From JBBWZH01 sp035544115 (lineage in GTDB: Bacteria; Actinomycetota; Actinomycetes; Mycobacteriales; CADCTP01), in assembly GCA_963714145.1 (NCBI GenBank), contig OY970235.1, forward strand, positions 3,596,001 through 3,660,000: a stretch of 64,000 bases of DNA, read 5' to 3'. The translations under genes and the position numbers were made by a program. The notes beneath the pieces were generated by a model, which saw only the letters and a list, made by a program, of their open reading frames with translations, did not search any database and was not told the origin of the DNA. Below are positions 55,751 to 64,000 of this stretch, one piece after another (the stretch's first letter is position 1; every line of letters begins with the position of its first letter).

Positions 55751-56764
55751 TCAGCTCGCAGCCGACCGGCTGGTGAGTCGCAGGTAGATGGCGGAGAAGG
55801 CGCCCAGCACCCCGAACAGCAGGATGCTCATCGCGCTGGCGGTGCCGAAGTCGTTGTAGACGAAGGCGTACCGGTAGAGCAGCAGCAGCACGGTGACGGT
55901 GGAGTCCTCCGGGCCGCCGCCGGTCATCACGTACGGCTCGGTGAACACCTGCATGGTCGCCACCACCTGCAGCAGCAGCAGGACGATCAGCACGAACCGG
56001 GTGTGCGGGATCGTGACGTGCCGCAGCCGGGCCAGCACCCCGGCGCCGTCCAGCTCGGCCGCCTCGTACAGCTCGCCCGGGATCGTCTGCAGCGCGGCCA
56101 GGTAGATCAGCGTGGCGCTGCCCATGTTCGCCCAGGTGGCCACGAACACCAGCGAGAGCAGCGCCGTGTGGGTCGAGTCGAGCCAGCTCAGCCCGGGCAG
56201 CCCGACCGCGTTCAGCGCGCCGTTGAACAGGCCCGGGCCCGGGTCGTAGAACCACTTCCAGAGCAGCGCGACAACCACCGGCGGCAGCATCACCGGCAGG
56301 TACACCAGCAGCCGGAAGTAGGCCTTGGCGTGCCGCAGCTCGTTCAGCACCACCGCGGTCAGGAACGGCACCGCGAACCCGATCAGCACCGCCAGCCCGG
56401 TGAACTCGAGCGTGTTGCGCCAGGCGGTGACGAACAGCGGGTCGGCGAACAGCCGGCGGAAGTTGTCCAGGCCGACCCAGGTCGGCGGCCCGACGAAGTT
56501 CACCTGCTGGAAGCTGAGCAGCACGCCGCGGATGATCGGGTACCAGGAGAACAGCGCGAAGCAGATCAGCGCCGCGGCCAGGAACCCGTACCCGGTGATC
56601 GACTCGCGGCCGCGCCGGCCGCGCCCGTCCGGCCGCCCGAACCGGGCCAGCCGGGAGATGGGGCGCCGACCGGGCCGGCCGCTGCCGTCGACCCGGTCGG
56701 CGGCCTGCGCCCGGGCCGGGTCGGGCACCACCGCGGTTGCGGATCCCCTGCGGATGCCCGTCAT
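55751..56764 (-). CDS. Carbohydrate ABC transporter permease (MalF type)
   Basis: A 337-residue permease with six helices starting around ESITGYGFLAAALICFALFSWYP. The EAA loop is IPGELYEAAELDGAGVLARLRHVTIPHTRF. It follows the binding-protein gene by 128 bases and precedes the MalG-type subunit by 11, in the standard sugar-transporter order. Confidence 0.9.
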   Translation of the reverse strand: MTGIRRGSATAVVPDPARAQAADRVDGSGRPGRRPISRLARFGRPDGRGRRGRESITGYGFLAAALICFALFSWYPIIRGVLLSFQQVNFVGPPTWVGLDNFRRLFADPLFVTAWRNTLEFTGLAVLIGFAVPFLTAVVLNELRHAKAYFRLLVYLPVMLPPVVVALLWKWFYDPGPGLFNGALNAVGLPGLSWLDSTHTALLSLVFVATWANMGSATLIYLAALQTIPGELYEAAELDGAGVLARLRHVTIPHTRFVLIVLLLLQVVATMQVFTEPYVMTGGGPEDSTVTVLLLLYRYAFVYNDFGTASAMSILLFGVLGAFSAIYLRLTSRSAAS

Positions 56765-56892
56765 GGGCGCCGACCTCCTTCCGTCCCGGGGCCGTCTTCT
56801 GTCCGGTCTGGACTGTCCTCGGTAGCACGAGTGTCCTCAGTGGAGCGAGGGGGTGGGCCGCCGGTCGGCGATTCCGGCGGCCCACCGCCCGG

Positions 56893-58266
56893 TCACTTCA
56901 CGGCGAGCAGGGCGCTGTTCACCTTCTTCTCCGCGGTGGACAGCAACTGGTCCGGGTTGGCGCCGGAGTTGGTGAGCACGCCCTGCATCACGCTGTCCAA
57001 CGCGGCGTAGATCTCCTGCGCGTTCGGTGGTTCCAGCCTGCCGGTCAGGTTCTTGGAGCCGGTCAGGAACGGCTCGTAGTTCTTCACCGGGATGTTCGCG
57101 TACTTGTTCTTCAGCGTCTCCGTCGCGGTCTGCTCGGCACCGGTCCAGATGTCCGGGGTGGGCGGGGTGGCCAGCCCGATCGGCAGGTCGGAGTCCAGGA
57201 AACGCTTGATGTTCAGCTCGGTCCGGTCCGGGTTCAGGAACTTCCACTGCAGCCAGGTCAGCCCGGCCTTGATCTTCGCCGGGGACGCCTTCGGGTTGAT
57301 CATGTAGCCCTCGCCGCCGATCAGCGTGCCCTTGCCGCCCGGCATCGGGGCCAGCCCGTAGGTGTCGTACTTGCCCTGGAACTGCTTGACCAGGGTGGGC
57401 ACGTTGTCCGGGGCGGCGACGTACATGCCGAGCTTGCCGGCGCCCATCATCCGCTGCACGTCCGGGATCTCCAGCAGCTGCTTGGTGCCCATCGAGTTGT
57501 CGGTCCAGCGCATGTCATGCAGCGTCTGCAGCATCTGCCTGGTCTCGGCGGTGTTGAAGGCGGCCTTCCACTTGTCGCCATCCTTGCTGGCCACCTCGGC
57601 GCCGACCGAGAACAGTTCGGCGGTCAAGTGCCAGCCGCCCTGGTTGTTCTTGCTGAAGTCGGCGTACCCGACGGTGCCGTTGCCCAGCGCCGCGATCTTC
57701 TTGGCCGCGGTGCGCACCTCGTCCCATGTGGACGGTGGCTGGTCCGGGTTGAGGCCGGCCCGGGTGAACAGCGTCCGGCTGTACAGCAGGCCCATCGAGT
57801 AGTTCGCGGTCGGCAGCCCGTACAACCGGCCGTTGCCGTCCTTGAAGATGTCCAGCAGTGCCGGCTGCAGCGCCGACAGGTGCGGCACGTCCTTCACGTA
57901 GTCGGTGATGTCGGCGGCCTGGCGGCGGGCGATCAACTGCGCCGGGTCGGTGAAGTAGACGTAGTAGACGTCCTCGAGCCGGCCACTGCCGAGCTTCGCG
58001 GCGAACGTCTTGGGGTCCATGAACCCCTCTTTGGCATCGATGTGGATGTCCGGGTGGGACGCCTCGAAATCCTTGACGTCCTGGTCGAACACCTTCCGCT
58101 CGAACGCCTGGGTGGCCGGCGGGCGGCCGTTGACCGTGATCGTCACCTTGCCGCCGGCGGCGCTGTCGCCGCTGTCCGACTTGGAGCAGGCCGCGGCGGC
58201 GGCCACGCTCAGCGCGGCAGCCAGTAACAGCACGACCGTGCGGCGACTTCTCGTTGCTGCGGACAT
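56893..58266 (-). CDS. Extracellular sugar-binding lipoprotein
   Basis: A 457-residue family 1 solute-binding protein. The start at 58266 gives a lipoprotein signal with the lipobox ending in Cys27 (AAAAACSKS), so the mature protein is anchored outside the membrane. The body has typical features: DFEASHPDIHIDAKEGF, LYGLPTANYSMGLLYSRTLF, GEGYMINPKASPAKIKAGL. It captures the sugar, likely an alpha-glucoside such as maltose or trehalose given the GH13 gene, and delivers it to the two permeases. Confidence 0.9.
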   Translation of the reverse strand: MSAATRSRRTVVLLLAAALSVAAAAACSKSDSGDSAAGGKVTITVNGRPPATQAFERKVFDQDVKDFEASHPDIHIDAKEGFMDPKTFAAKLGSGRLEDVYYVYFTDPAQLIARRQAADITDYVKDVPHLSALQPALLDIFKDGNGRLYGLPTANYSMGLLYSRTLFTRAGLNPDQPPSTWDEVRTAAKKIAALGNGTVGYADFSKNNQGGWHLTAELFSVGAEVASKDGDKWKAAFNTAETRQMLQTLHDMRWTDNSMGTKQLLEIPDVQRMMGAGKLGMYVAAPDNVPTLVKQFQGKYDTYGLAPMPGGKGTLIGGEGYMINPKASPAKIKAGLTWLQWKFLNPDRTELNIKRFLDSDLPIGLATPPTPDIWTGAEQTATETLKNKYANIPVKNYEPFLTGSKNLTGRLEPPNAQEIYAALDSVMQGVLTNSGANPDQLLSTAEKKVNSALLAVK

Positions 58267-58412
58267 TCGAGCCCTCCTCGACGGGGCCTGGGCGCGGCGG
58301 GACGGCCCGGCGGCAGGCGCCGGGCGGTTACGGACCGATGGGGTGGGGCCGGGTCTGGTCGACCCGGTAGCGACCCCGAGCGGGTCGAATCGGGACGGCC
58401 GGTGAGACCCAC

Positions 58413-58441
58413 ACCATAAAGAGGCGGTTCGATGTCCGCAA
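58413..58441 (-). promoter_or_regulatory. Promoter of the alpha-glucoside operon
   Basis: On the minus strand TTGCGG (58441-58436) is followed after exactly 17 bases by TATGGT (58418-58413), about 147 bases upstream of the binding-protein start. The flank up to 58475 is A/T-rich and contains CGTAAG, a half-site also present in the LacI-type palindrome in front of lacI. The rest of the 282-base gap 58267-58548 holds no gene. Confidence 0.5.
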
Positions 58442-58548
58442 GATGTCGACGGAAGTTCGTAAGATAACGACGAGGTTGCGAGTCCGGTTGGCGGGCCACC
58501 GACCCGCCCGGGCAAGCGCCGGCTGCCGGTGGACCGGCCGGTCCCGGG

Positions 58549-59562
58549 TCAGCGCGGCCGGCGGGCCGGCGCGGTCGAGGCCCGCACCACCAGTTCGGGC
58601 TCGAACAGCAGCTCGTCCGGGGCGACGTCGGCCCGCTCCATCTGGGCGACCAGCAGCTCGACCGCGGCCCGGCCCATCGCCTCGATCGGCTGCCGCACCG
58701 TGGTCAGTGCCGGCGCCATGCAGTTCATGAACGGTGAGTCGTCGTAGCCGATCACGGAGACCTGCTCCGGCACCGCCATGCCGCGCCGCCGGACGGCCCG
58801 CACGCAGCCCAGGGCGAGCACGTCGCTGGCGCAGATCATCGCGGTCACCCCGCGCTCGAGCAGCTTGGTCGCCGCGACCTGACCGCCTTCCAGCGAGAAC
58901 ATCGTGTGCTCGACCACGTCAGCCGGCGCCGGCACCCCGGCCGCCGCGGCCGCGGCCCGGAACGCGGCCGCCTTGCGCGCGGACGGCACGTGGTCGGCCG
59001 AGCCGAGCACCAGCCCGACCCGCTCGTGCCCGAGCGCGAGCAGGTGCGCCATCGCCTGGTCCACCGCGACCGCGTCGTCGCAGGACACCCGCGGGAAGCC
59101 GAGGTGGTCGACGCCGGCGTTGACCAGCACCACCGGCAGCTTCCGGTCGGCCAGCCGGCGGTAGTGCCCGTGCGGCGCCTCGGCCTGCGCGTACAGCCCG
59201 CCGGCGAACACCACGCCGGAGACCCGGTGCTGCAGCAGCAGGTCGATGTACTCCGCCTCGGAGACGCCGCCGGTGGTGCGGGTGCACAGCAGCGGGGTGA
59301 ACCCCTGCTGGGCCAGCGCGTCGCCGACCACATCGGCCAGCGCCGGGAAGATCGGGTTCTGCAACTCCGGCAGCACCAGCCCGACCAGCCGGGCCCGCTC
59401 ACCGCGCAGCTGGGTCGGCCGCTCGTAACCGAGCACGTCCAGCGCGGTCAGCACGGAGGCCCGGGTGGCGTCGGACACGCCGGGCTTGTTGTTCAGCACC
59501 CGGCTGACCGTCGCCTCGCTCACGCCGACCTTCGCCGCAACTTCCGCAAGCCGTCGACTCAT
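58549..59562 (-). CDS. LacI-family transcriptional repressor
   Basis: A 337-residue LacI regulator. The helix-turn-helix is LAEVAAKVGVSEATVSRVLNNKPGVS at the N-terminus; the periplasmic-binding-protein-like domain follows, with RLVGLVLPELQNPIFPALADVV and the C-terminal VIGYDDSPFMNCMAPALTTVRQP. It sits at the head of the sugar operon in the same direction, so it most likely represses it and itself, with the sugar or its product as inducer. Confidence 0.9.
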   Translation of the reverse strand: MSRRLAEVAAKVGVSEATVSRVLNNKPGVSDATRASVLTALDVLGYERPTQLRGERARLVGLVLPELQNPIFPALADVVGDALAQQGFTPLLCTRTTGGVSEAEYIDLLLQHRVSGVVFAGGLYAQAEAPHGHYRRLADRKLPVVLVNAGVDHLGFPRVSCDDAVAVDQAMAHLLALGHERVGLVLGSADHVPSARKAAAFRAAAAAAGVPAPADVVEHTMFSLEGGQVAATKLLERGVTAMICASDVLALGCVRAVRRRGMAVPEQVSVIGYDDSPFMNCMAPALTTVRQPIEAMGRAAVELLVAQMERADVAPDELLFEPELVVRASTAPARRPR

Positions 59563-59586
59563 GCGCGCAACTTTACGGTACGAGTC

Positions 59587-59602
59587 ACGTAAGCGCTTGC
59601 GT
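59587..59602. promoter_or_regulatory. LacI-type operator upstream of lacI
   Basis: ACGTAAGCGCTTGCGT is a 16-base palindrome with one mismatched pair and the central AAGCGCTT core of LacI-family operators. It lies 25 bases before the lacI ATG, consistent with autoregulation. Confidence 0.6.
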
Positions 59603-59634
59603 TATCGCTCGTGTCGCACCGTCGTGTCGCGGGC

Positions 59635-59664
59635 ACCCGCCCCGGGGGTCAGCCCGGGGCGGGT
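59635..59664 (-). terminator. Terminator of the M1 peptidase gene
   Basis: ACCCGCCCCGGG (59635-59646) pairs perfectly with CCCGGGGCGGGT (59653-59664) around a six-base loop, starting five bases past the peptidase stop on the minus strand. Confidence 0.75.
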
Positions 59665-59669
59665 ACCGG

Positions 59670-61170
59670 TTACCGCTGGTGCGCCAGCAGGGCGTGGCTC
59701 TGCTGGATCTTCGCGTACGACTCCGGCACCGTCGGCTTCGCACCGGCGGCCAGCCGGGCCGCGGCCGGGGACGGCGCCGCCGGCCGGCCGGGGGTGAACA
59801 GCCAGGTGTTGAACAGCTGCAGCAGCGGCTTGCCGGAGATCTGCTCGGCGAGCGCCTCGAACTGTGCCGTGCTGCCGTTGCCGTCCTTCTTCGTGGTCGC
59901 CCAGGTCCGGAGGATCTTGAAGAACGCGTCGTCGCCGACCGCCAGCCGCAGCGCGTGCAGGGTCAGCGCGCCGCGGTCGTAGACGGCGGCGTTGAACATC
60001 CGGGCCGGCGTCGGGTCACCCGGCCGGATCTGCCAGAACGCGCTGTCGGCCGGGCGGGCCGCGTAGGTCGCGTCCGACCACCTCCTGGGCGGTGCCCTCG
60101 CCCTGCTGCTCCGACCAGAGCCACTCGGCGTAGGTGGCGAAGCCCTCGTTCAGCCAGATGTCCTTCCAGTCGGCCACCGCGACCGAGTCGCCGAACCACT
60201 GGTGCGCGTTCTCGTGCACGACCACGAAGGTGTCGGCGGCCCGGCGCCAGAACAGCCCGTCGTAGACCGGCCGGCTGACGTTCTCCAGCGCGAAGCCGAA
60301 CGCCGCGGGCGCGGTGACGACGCCGCCCATGGCGTCGTACGGGTACGGGCCGAAGAACCCGGTCTCCCACTCGACGATCTCGCTGGTGCGCTCCACGCTG
60401 GCCCGGGCGGCACCCTCGGAGTCACCCAGGTTGGCCGAGTAGGCGGTCACGATCGGCGTGCCGTCGGCGGCGGTGTCGGTCTCGATGTCGTACCTGCCCA
60501 TGACCAGGAACGCCAGGTACGTCGCGGTCGGCCGGGTCTCCCGCCAGGACCAGCGGCTCCAGCCGGTGATCTCGGGCACCGGGGCGGTCGGCTGCCGGCC
60601 GTTGCTGATCGCCTGGATGCTGTTCGGGACCAGCACCGAGACGTCGAAGGTGGCCTTGTCCAGCGGGTGGTCGTTGCTCGGGAACCACCACCAGGCGATC
60701 TCCGGCTCGTTCACCGCGACCGCGCCGTCCGCGGTCCGGCTCCACGAGGTGAAGCCCGAGGCCACCTTCTGCGACGGGATCCCCGAGTACTGCACGACCA
60801 CCGTCATCGCCGCGCCGACCGCCAGCGGCCGGGCCGGCGTGACCACCAGTTCGTGGTCGCCCTGCCGGGCGAAGGTGGCGGCCCGGTTGTTCACCCGCAC
60901 CGAGCTGACGTCCAGCACGAAGTCGAGGTTGAACGTGGACAGCTCCTGGGTGGCCGTGGCCAGGATCGTGGTCGTCCCGGCGAGCAGGTCGGTGTCCGGG
61001 AAGTAGCGCAGCCGGATGTCGTAGTGGCCGACGTCGTAGCCGCCGTTGCCGTACTCGGGGAAGTAGCTGTCGCCGATGCCCGGGCTGCCCGGCGCCGGCG
61101 CGGCATCCGCCGCTGGGCCGGTCAGCACCAGCGCAGCGACGGCCGCGGTCGCTGTCAGGATTCGTCGCAC
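59670..61170 (-). CDS. Secreted M1-family metallopeptidase (one frameshift near 60079)
   Basis: A gluzincin aminopeptidase of about 499 residues. The GTG at 61170, preceded by GGAGGGAG, begins a signal peptide (RRILTATAAVAALVLTGPAADA). The zinc motif is VVVHENAHQWFGDS with the downstream NEGFATYAEWLW Glu, matching HExxH-x18-E. After QGEGTAQEVV the frame shifts; removing one base near 60079 restores DATYAARPADSAFWQIRPGD and the C-terminus ending SHALLAHQR. It trims extracellular peptides. The single lesion is most simply a sequence error. Confidence 0.85.
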
Positions 61171-61337
61171 CGTTGGGCTCCCTCCGGCCGGACGCGGGGC
61201 CCACCCAGGGACACCGCCCCGTGCTGTCGGCTCACTCGGACCGACACACCGTATCAACTCGGAGGTTTCTGTTGATTACGGCCAGTTACCCCGATCGGGT
61301 TGTCGAAGGCAGTTAGCGCCAGGAATCCCGGCGCGTA

Positions 61338-62096
61338 CTACAGGCCGTCCTCGCGGGCCCGGGCAGCCAGATCGAGCTTGGTGTAGGTGGGCCGGCCGGC
61401 GCCGGCGTACTTCCGCTTGATCCGCTCCAGGTAGGTCTTCGCCGTCGACGGCCGGACGCCGATCCGCCGGGCCGCCGCGACCATCGTCAGCCCGGACGTG
61501 TACGCCACCACCAGCTCGCGCTCCCGCGGCGTCAGCGCCGCCTCTCCCCCGGCGCCGTCGACTCCCCCGGCGCCGTCGACCGGCGGGCCAGCGGCGCCGC
61601 CGCCGGTCAGCGGGCGCGCGGCAGCCGGCCGGCGGACCGCGGGTGGCGGGTAGCCGGGTGCGCCAGCCGCGGCCGGGTGAACGGATGCGGGGTGTGCCGA
61701 CGGCGGGCCGGCCGCGGCCGGGTAGGCGGTGGCGCCGGTGGCGACCCGACGGATGGCGGCGGCCAGGGTGAACAGGTCACGGTCGCGGGTGACGTAGCCG
61801 CGGGCACCGGCCCGGACCGCCGCGCTGAGCTGGTCGGCGGCCAGCGCGCCGCTGACCACCAGCACCCGCCGGCCGGCCGCCACCAGCCGGCGGATGTCGT
61901 GGCCGTCCGCCCCGGCGGGCGACGGCTCCAGCAGCACCACGTCGGCGCGCGCCGGCTCGTCCCGGATCAACTCGTCCACGCTGCCGCAGGTGAAGATCAT
62001 CCGTAGGTCGGGCTGGCCGGAGAACCAGGCCGCCAGCCCGTCGAGCAGCATCCGGTCATCGTCTACCGCGGACACGGTCGTCTGGCCGGCCAACAC
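61338..62096 (-). CDS. Atypical LuxR-type response regulator (Asp to Glu)
   Basis: A 252-residue regulator. The receiver-like domain keeps the acidic residues (SAVDDDRML) but the phospho-acceptor Asp is Glu (VVLLEPSPAG) and the conserved Lys is Arg (GYVTRDRD), so it is probably not controlled by phosphorylation and may be locked in an active-like state. A linker of about 60 Ala/Pro/Gly residues with repeats (AGGVDGAGGE) leads to a LuxR helix-turn-helix (LTPRERELVVAYTSGLTMVAAARRIGVRPSTAKTYLERIKRKY). No histidine kinase is adjacent; it is divergent from the XRE/NB-ARC gene. The GTG start follows GGAAGGG. Confidence 0.8.
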   Translation of the reverse strand: MLAGQTTVSAVDDDRMLLDGLAAWFSGQPDLRMIFTCGSVDELIRDEPARADVVLLEPSPAGADGHDIRRLVAAGRRVLVVSGALAADQLSAAVRAGARGYVTRDRDLFTLAAAIRRVATGATAYPAAAGPPSAHPASVHPAAAGAPGYPPPAVRRPAAARPLTGGGAAGPPVDGAGGVDGAGGEAALTPRERELVVAYTSGLTMVAAARRIGVRPSTAKTYLERIKRKYAGAGRPTYTKLDLAARAREDGL

Positions 62097-62226
62097 CGCT
62101 ACTGGTGTCCCTTCCGTTCGTTTGCCGGGATCGGGTCGCGACAAGTGGGTAGCATTCGGGCCGGTGTTCAGCCGGCGCCGCAGACCAAACTGAGACCAAG
62201 CCGCAGACCGGGGTGAAGGCCGAGCG

Positions 62227-64000
62227 ATGGCGGGACTGACGGCGGCGGCCCGGCTGGGGCAGGAACTGCGCCGGCTACGGCAGCAACAGGGCCTGTCGCA
62301 GCGCCGGCTGGTCCGGGAGCTCGGGCTCAGCGCGCACAGCAACCTGGTGCAGTACGAGCTGGGCCGCCGGATCCCGCCCGGCGACATCGTGCTGGCCTGC
62401 GAGCGGCTGCTCGGCGACCGGGCCGGCACGCTGCGCCGGCTGCTGGCCGAGGCACTGGCCGAACGAGCCGGCGATGCTCCCGGGGACGCTCCCGGCGACG
62501 GGGCCGGCGGGCCGGCGATGCTGCCACCGGCAGTGGCCGACTTCACCGGACGGGCCGCCCAACTCGCCGCGCTGACCGCGCTCGCCGACCCCAGCAGGGC
62601 CGGTGCGGCGGTCGCGGTGATCATTCCGGTGATCGCGGGCACCGCCGGGGTCGGCAAGACCGCGCTCGCGGTCAACTTCGCCCACCGGGCCGCGGACCAG
62701 TTCCCGGACGGCCAGCTCTACCTGGACCTGCGCGGCTACGCGCCGGCCCCGCCGCTGACCACCGGCCAGGCGCTGGCGGCGCTGCTGTACGCGCTGCGGG
62801 TGCCGGCCGAGCAGGTGCCGGCGGACGCCGACCGGGCCGCCGGGCTGTACCGCAGCCTGCTCGCCGGCAAGCGGGTGCTGGTGCTGCTGGACAACGCGGC
62901 CAGCGCCGAACAGGTCCGGCCGCTGCTGCCCGGCACAGCCGGCTGCCTGGCGCTGGTCACCAGCCGGGACGGGCTCGGCGGGCTGATCGCCCGGGACGGC
63001 GCCCGCCGGCTCACCCTGGACGTGCTCACCCCGGCCGAGGCGACCGCGCTGCTCGGCCGGATCGTCGGCGTCGACCGGGTGGCCGCCGAACCGGCCGCCA
63101 CCGCCGCGCTGGCCGGGCTGTGCGCGCACCTGCCGCTGGCGTTGCGGATCGCGGCCGCGAACCTGGTCGACGCGCCGGGGCAGCCGATCGCCGACTACGT
63201 GACCGGGCTGCGGTCCGCCGACCCGCTGGCCGGGCTGGCGGTGCCGGGCGACGAGCAGGGCGCGGTGCGGGCCGCGTTCGCCGCCTCGTACGGGCGGCTG
63301 CCGGCGCCGGCCCGGCGGCTGTTCCGGCTGCTCGGCCTGGTGCCCGGCCCGGACGTGACCGCCGCCGCTGCCGCCGCGCTGGCCGGCCTCGACCTCGCCG
63401 AGGCGGCCGGCCTGCTGCGCCGCCTGGCCGGCGCGAGCCTGCTGACCGAGCCGGCGCCGGGCCGGTACAGCTGGCACGACCTGCTCCGCCGGTACGCCGC
63501 CGACCGCGCCGACCAGGACGAGGACGCGGCCGGCCGGGCCGCCGCGCTGGGCCGGCTGCACACCTGGTACCTGCACGGAACCGCCGCCGCCGGCCGGGTG
63601 CTGTCCCCGTCCACCCCGCTGCTGCCACTGCCACCGACCGGCCCGGCCGAGCCGGGCAACCCAGCCGAGCCGGGCGGGACGGCCGGGCCGGGCGGGGCGG
63701 CCGAGCCGGGCGGCCCGGCGGGGACGGCTGAACCGAGCCGGGCGGCGGGGGTAGCCGACCCGGTCGGGGCGGTTGCGTTGCCCGAGTTCGGCGCCGGGCC
63801 GGCGGCGCTGGCCTGGCTGGAGGCCGAGCGGGCCAACCTGGTGGCCGCCGCCGAGCGAGCGGCGGTGGCCGGCCCGCGGCCACTCGCCTGGTTGCTGGCC
63901 GACCAGCTGCGCGGCTTCTTCTCGCTCCGGCTGTACGCCGCGGACTGGCTGGCCACCGCCAGCGCCGGGGTCGCCGCCGCCCGGGCCGCCGGGGATGGCC
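62227..64000 (+). CDS. XRE / NB-ARC ATPase regulator (partial, runs off the edge)
   Basis: The first 591 residues of a large regulator. Residues about 5-65 are an XRE helix-turn-helix (LGQELRRLRQQQGLSQRRLVRELGLS), then an NB-ARC/STAND ATPase with Walker A AGTAGVGKTALAV, Walker B RVLVLLDNA and the helical LCAHLPLALRIAAANL segment, and a winged helix (YSWHDLLRRYAADRA). A Pro/Glu/Gly repeat linker follows near residue 475 and the alpha-helical, probably TPR, sensor part is cut off. STAND regulators oligomerise on ligand binding to control genes such as secondary metabolism; the divergent atypical response regulator may be a partner. Confidence 0.85.
   Translation, partial: MAGLTAAARLGQELRRLRQQQGLSQRRLVRELGLSAHSNLVQYELGRRIPPGDIVLACERLLGDRAGTLRRLLAEALAERAGDAPGDAPGDGAGGPAMLPPAVADFTGRAAQLAALTALADPSRAGAAVAVIIPVIAGTAGVGKTALAVNFAHRAADQFPDGQLYLDLRGYAPAPPLTTGQALAALLYALRVPAEQVPADADRAAGLYRSLLAGKRVLVLLDNAASAEQVRPLLPGTAGCLALVTSRDGLGGLIARDGARRLTLDVLTPAEATALLGRIVGVDRVAAEPAATAALAGLCAHLPLALRIAAANLVDAPGQPIADYVTGLRSADPLAGLAVPGDEQGAVRAAFAASYGRLPAPARRLFRLLGLVPGPDVTAAAAAALAGLDLAEAAGLLRRLAGASLLTEPAPGRYSWHDLLRRYAADRADQDEDAAGRAAALGRLHTWYLHGTAAAGRVLSPSTPLLPLPPTGPAEPGNPAEPGGTAGPGGAAEPGGPAGTAEPSRAAGVADPVGAVALPEFGAGPAALAWLEAERANLVAAAERAAVAGPRPLAWLLADQLRGFFSLRLYAADWLATASAGVAAARAAGDG

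Overview
The window is about 64 kb of very GC-rich DNA (hand impression 72-74%) with GTG starts, ATGA/TGATG gene overlaps, an actinobacterial SOS box, a GerW-type sporulation protein, SigJ-, HelR- and ImuA/ImuB/DnaE2-type genes. It is chromosomal DNA of a high-GC actinomycete; the gene set fits Micromonosporaceae (Actinoplanes-like), but the family is an inference. No tRNA, rRNA, CRISPR, transposase or phage gene was seen. Layout. 0.5-9.6 kb: a Tat-exported DyP-like protein behind a LacI-type operator, an SDR, a secreted beta-propeller, DUF2752 and RDD membrane proteins, a chemoreceptor, an acetyltransferase and a rhomboid-like protein. 9.7-11.8 kb: SigJ-type sigma factor with an FAD oxidoreductase. 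11.8-17.8 kb: form I aerobic CO dehydrogenase locus (LysR, coxM-coxS-coxL, XdhC/CoxF-YHS fusion). 17.9-21.6 kb: intradiol dioxygenase, GerW, cytochrome P450, PIG-L deacetylase. 21.9-28.5 kb: SOS mutasome imuA-imuB-dnaE2 behind a perfect SOS box, then an Rv2578c-type radical SAM protein. 28.6-30.3 kb: a P-loop kinase and an AlkA-like glycosylase. 30.7-36.9 kb: two-component system divergent from an MMPL exporter, and a TetR/SDR divergent pair with two matching operators. 36.9-41.9 kb: PfkB kinase, OsmC, GH1 beta-glucosidase with MFS transporter, HIT protein. 41.9-49.5 kb: a second two-component system, DUF2306 protein, HtrA protease, ABC exporter, alditol oxidase. 49.4-52.7 kb: HelR-type RNA polymerase recycling ATPase divergent from a SLATT/DUF4231 protein. 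52.8-59.6 kb: alpha-glucoside operon (lacI, binding protein, two permeases, GH13). 59.7-64 kb: secreted M1 peptidase, then an atypical response regulator divergent from an XRE/NB-ARC regulator that runs off the right edge. Two features pervade the window. First, imuB-dnaE2 (22.9-27.3 kb), helR and GH13 are interrupted by dozens of frameshifts, nearly all explicable as single extra bases in otherwise conserved coding sequence, while many neighbours are intact; this looks like clustered sequence error, but could be real damage. Second, many intergenic gaps hold private GC-rich tandem repeats, some anchored on a start or stop codon, and a near-palindrome with core TCCACAGTGG recurs across unrelated genes.
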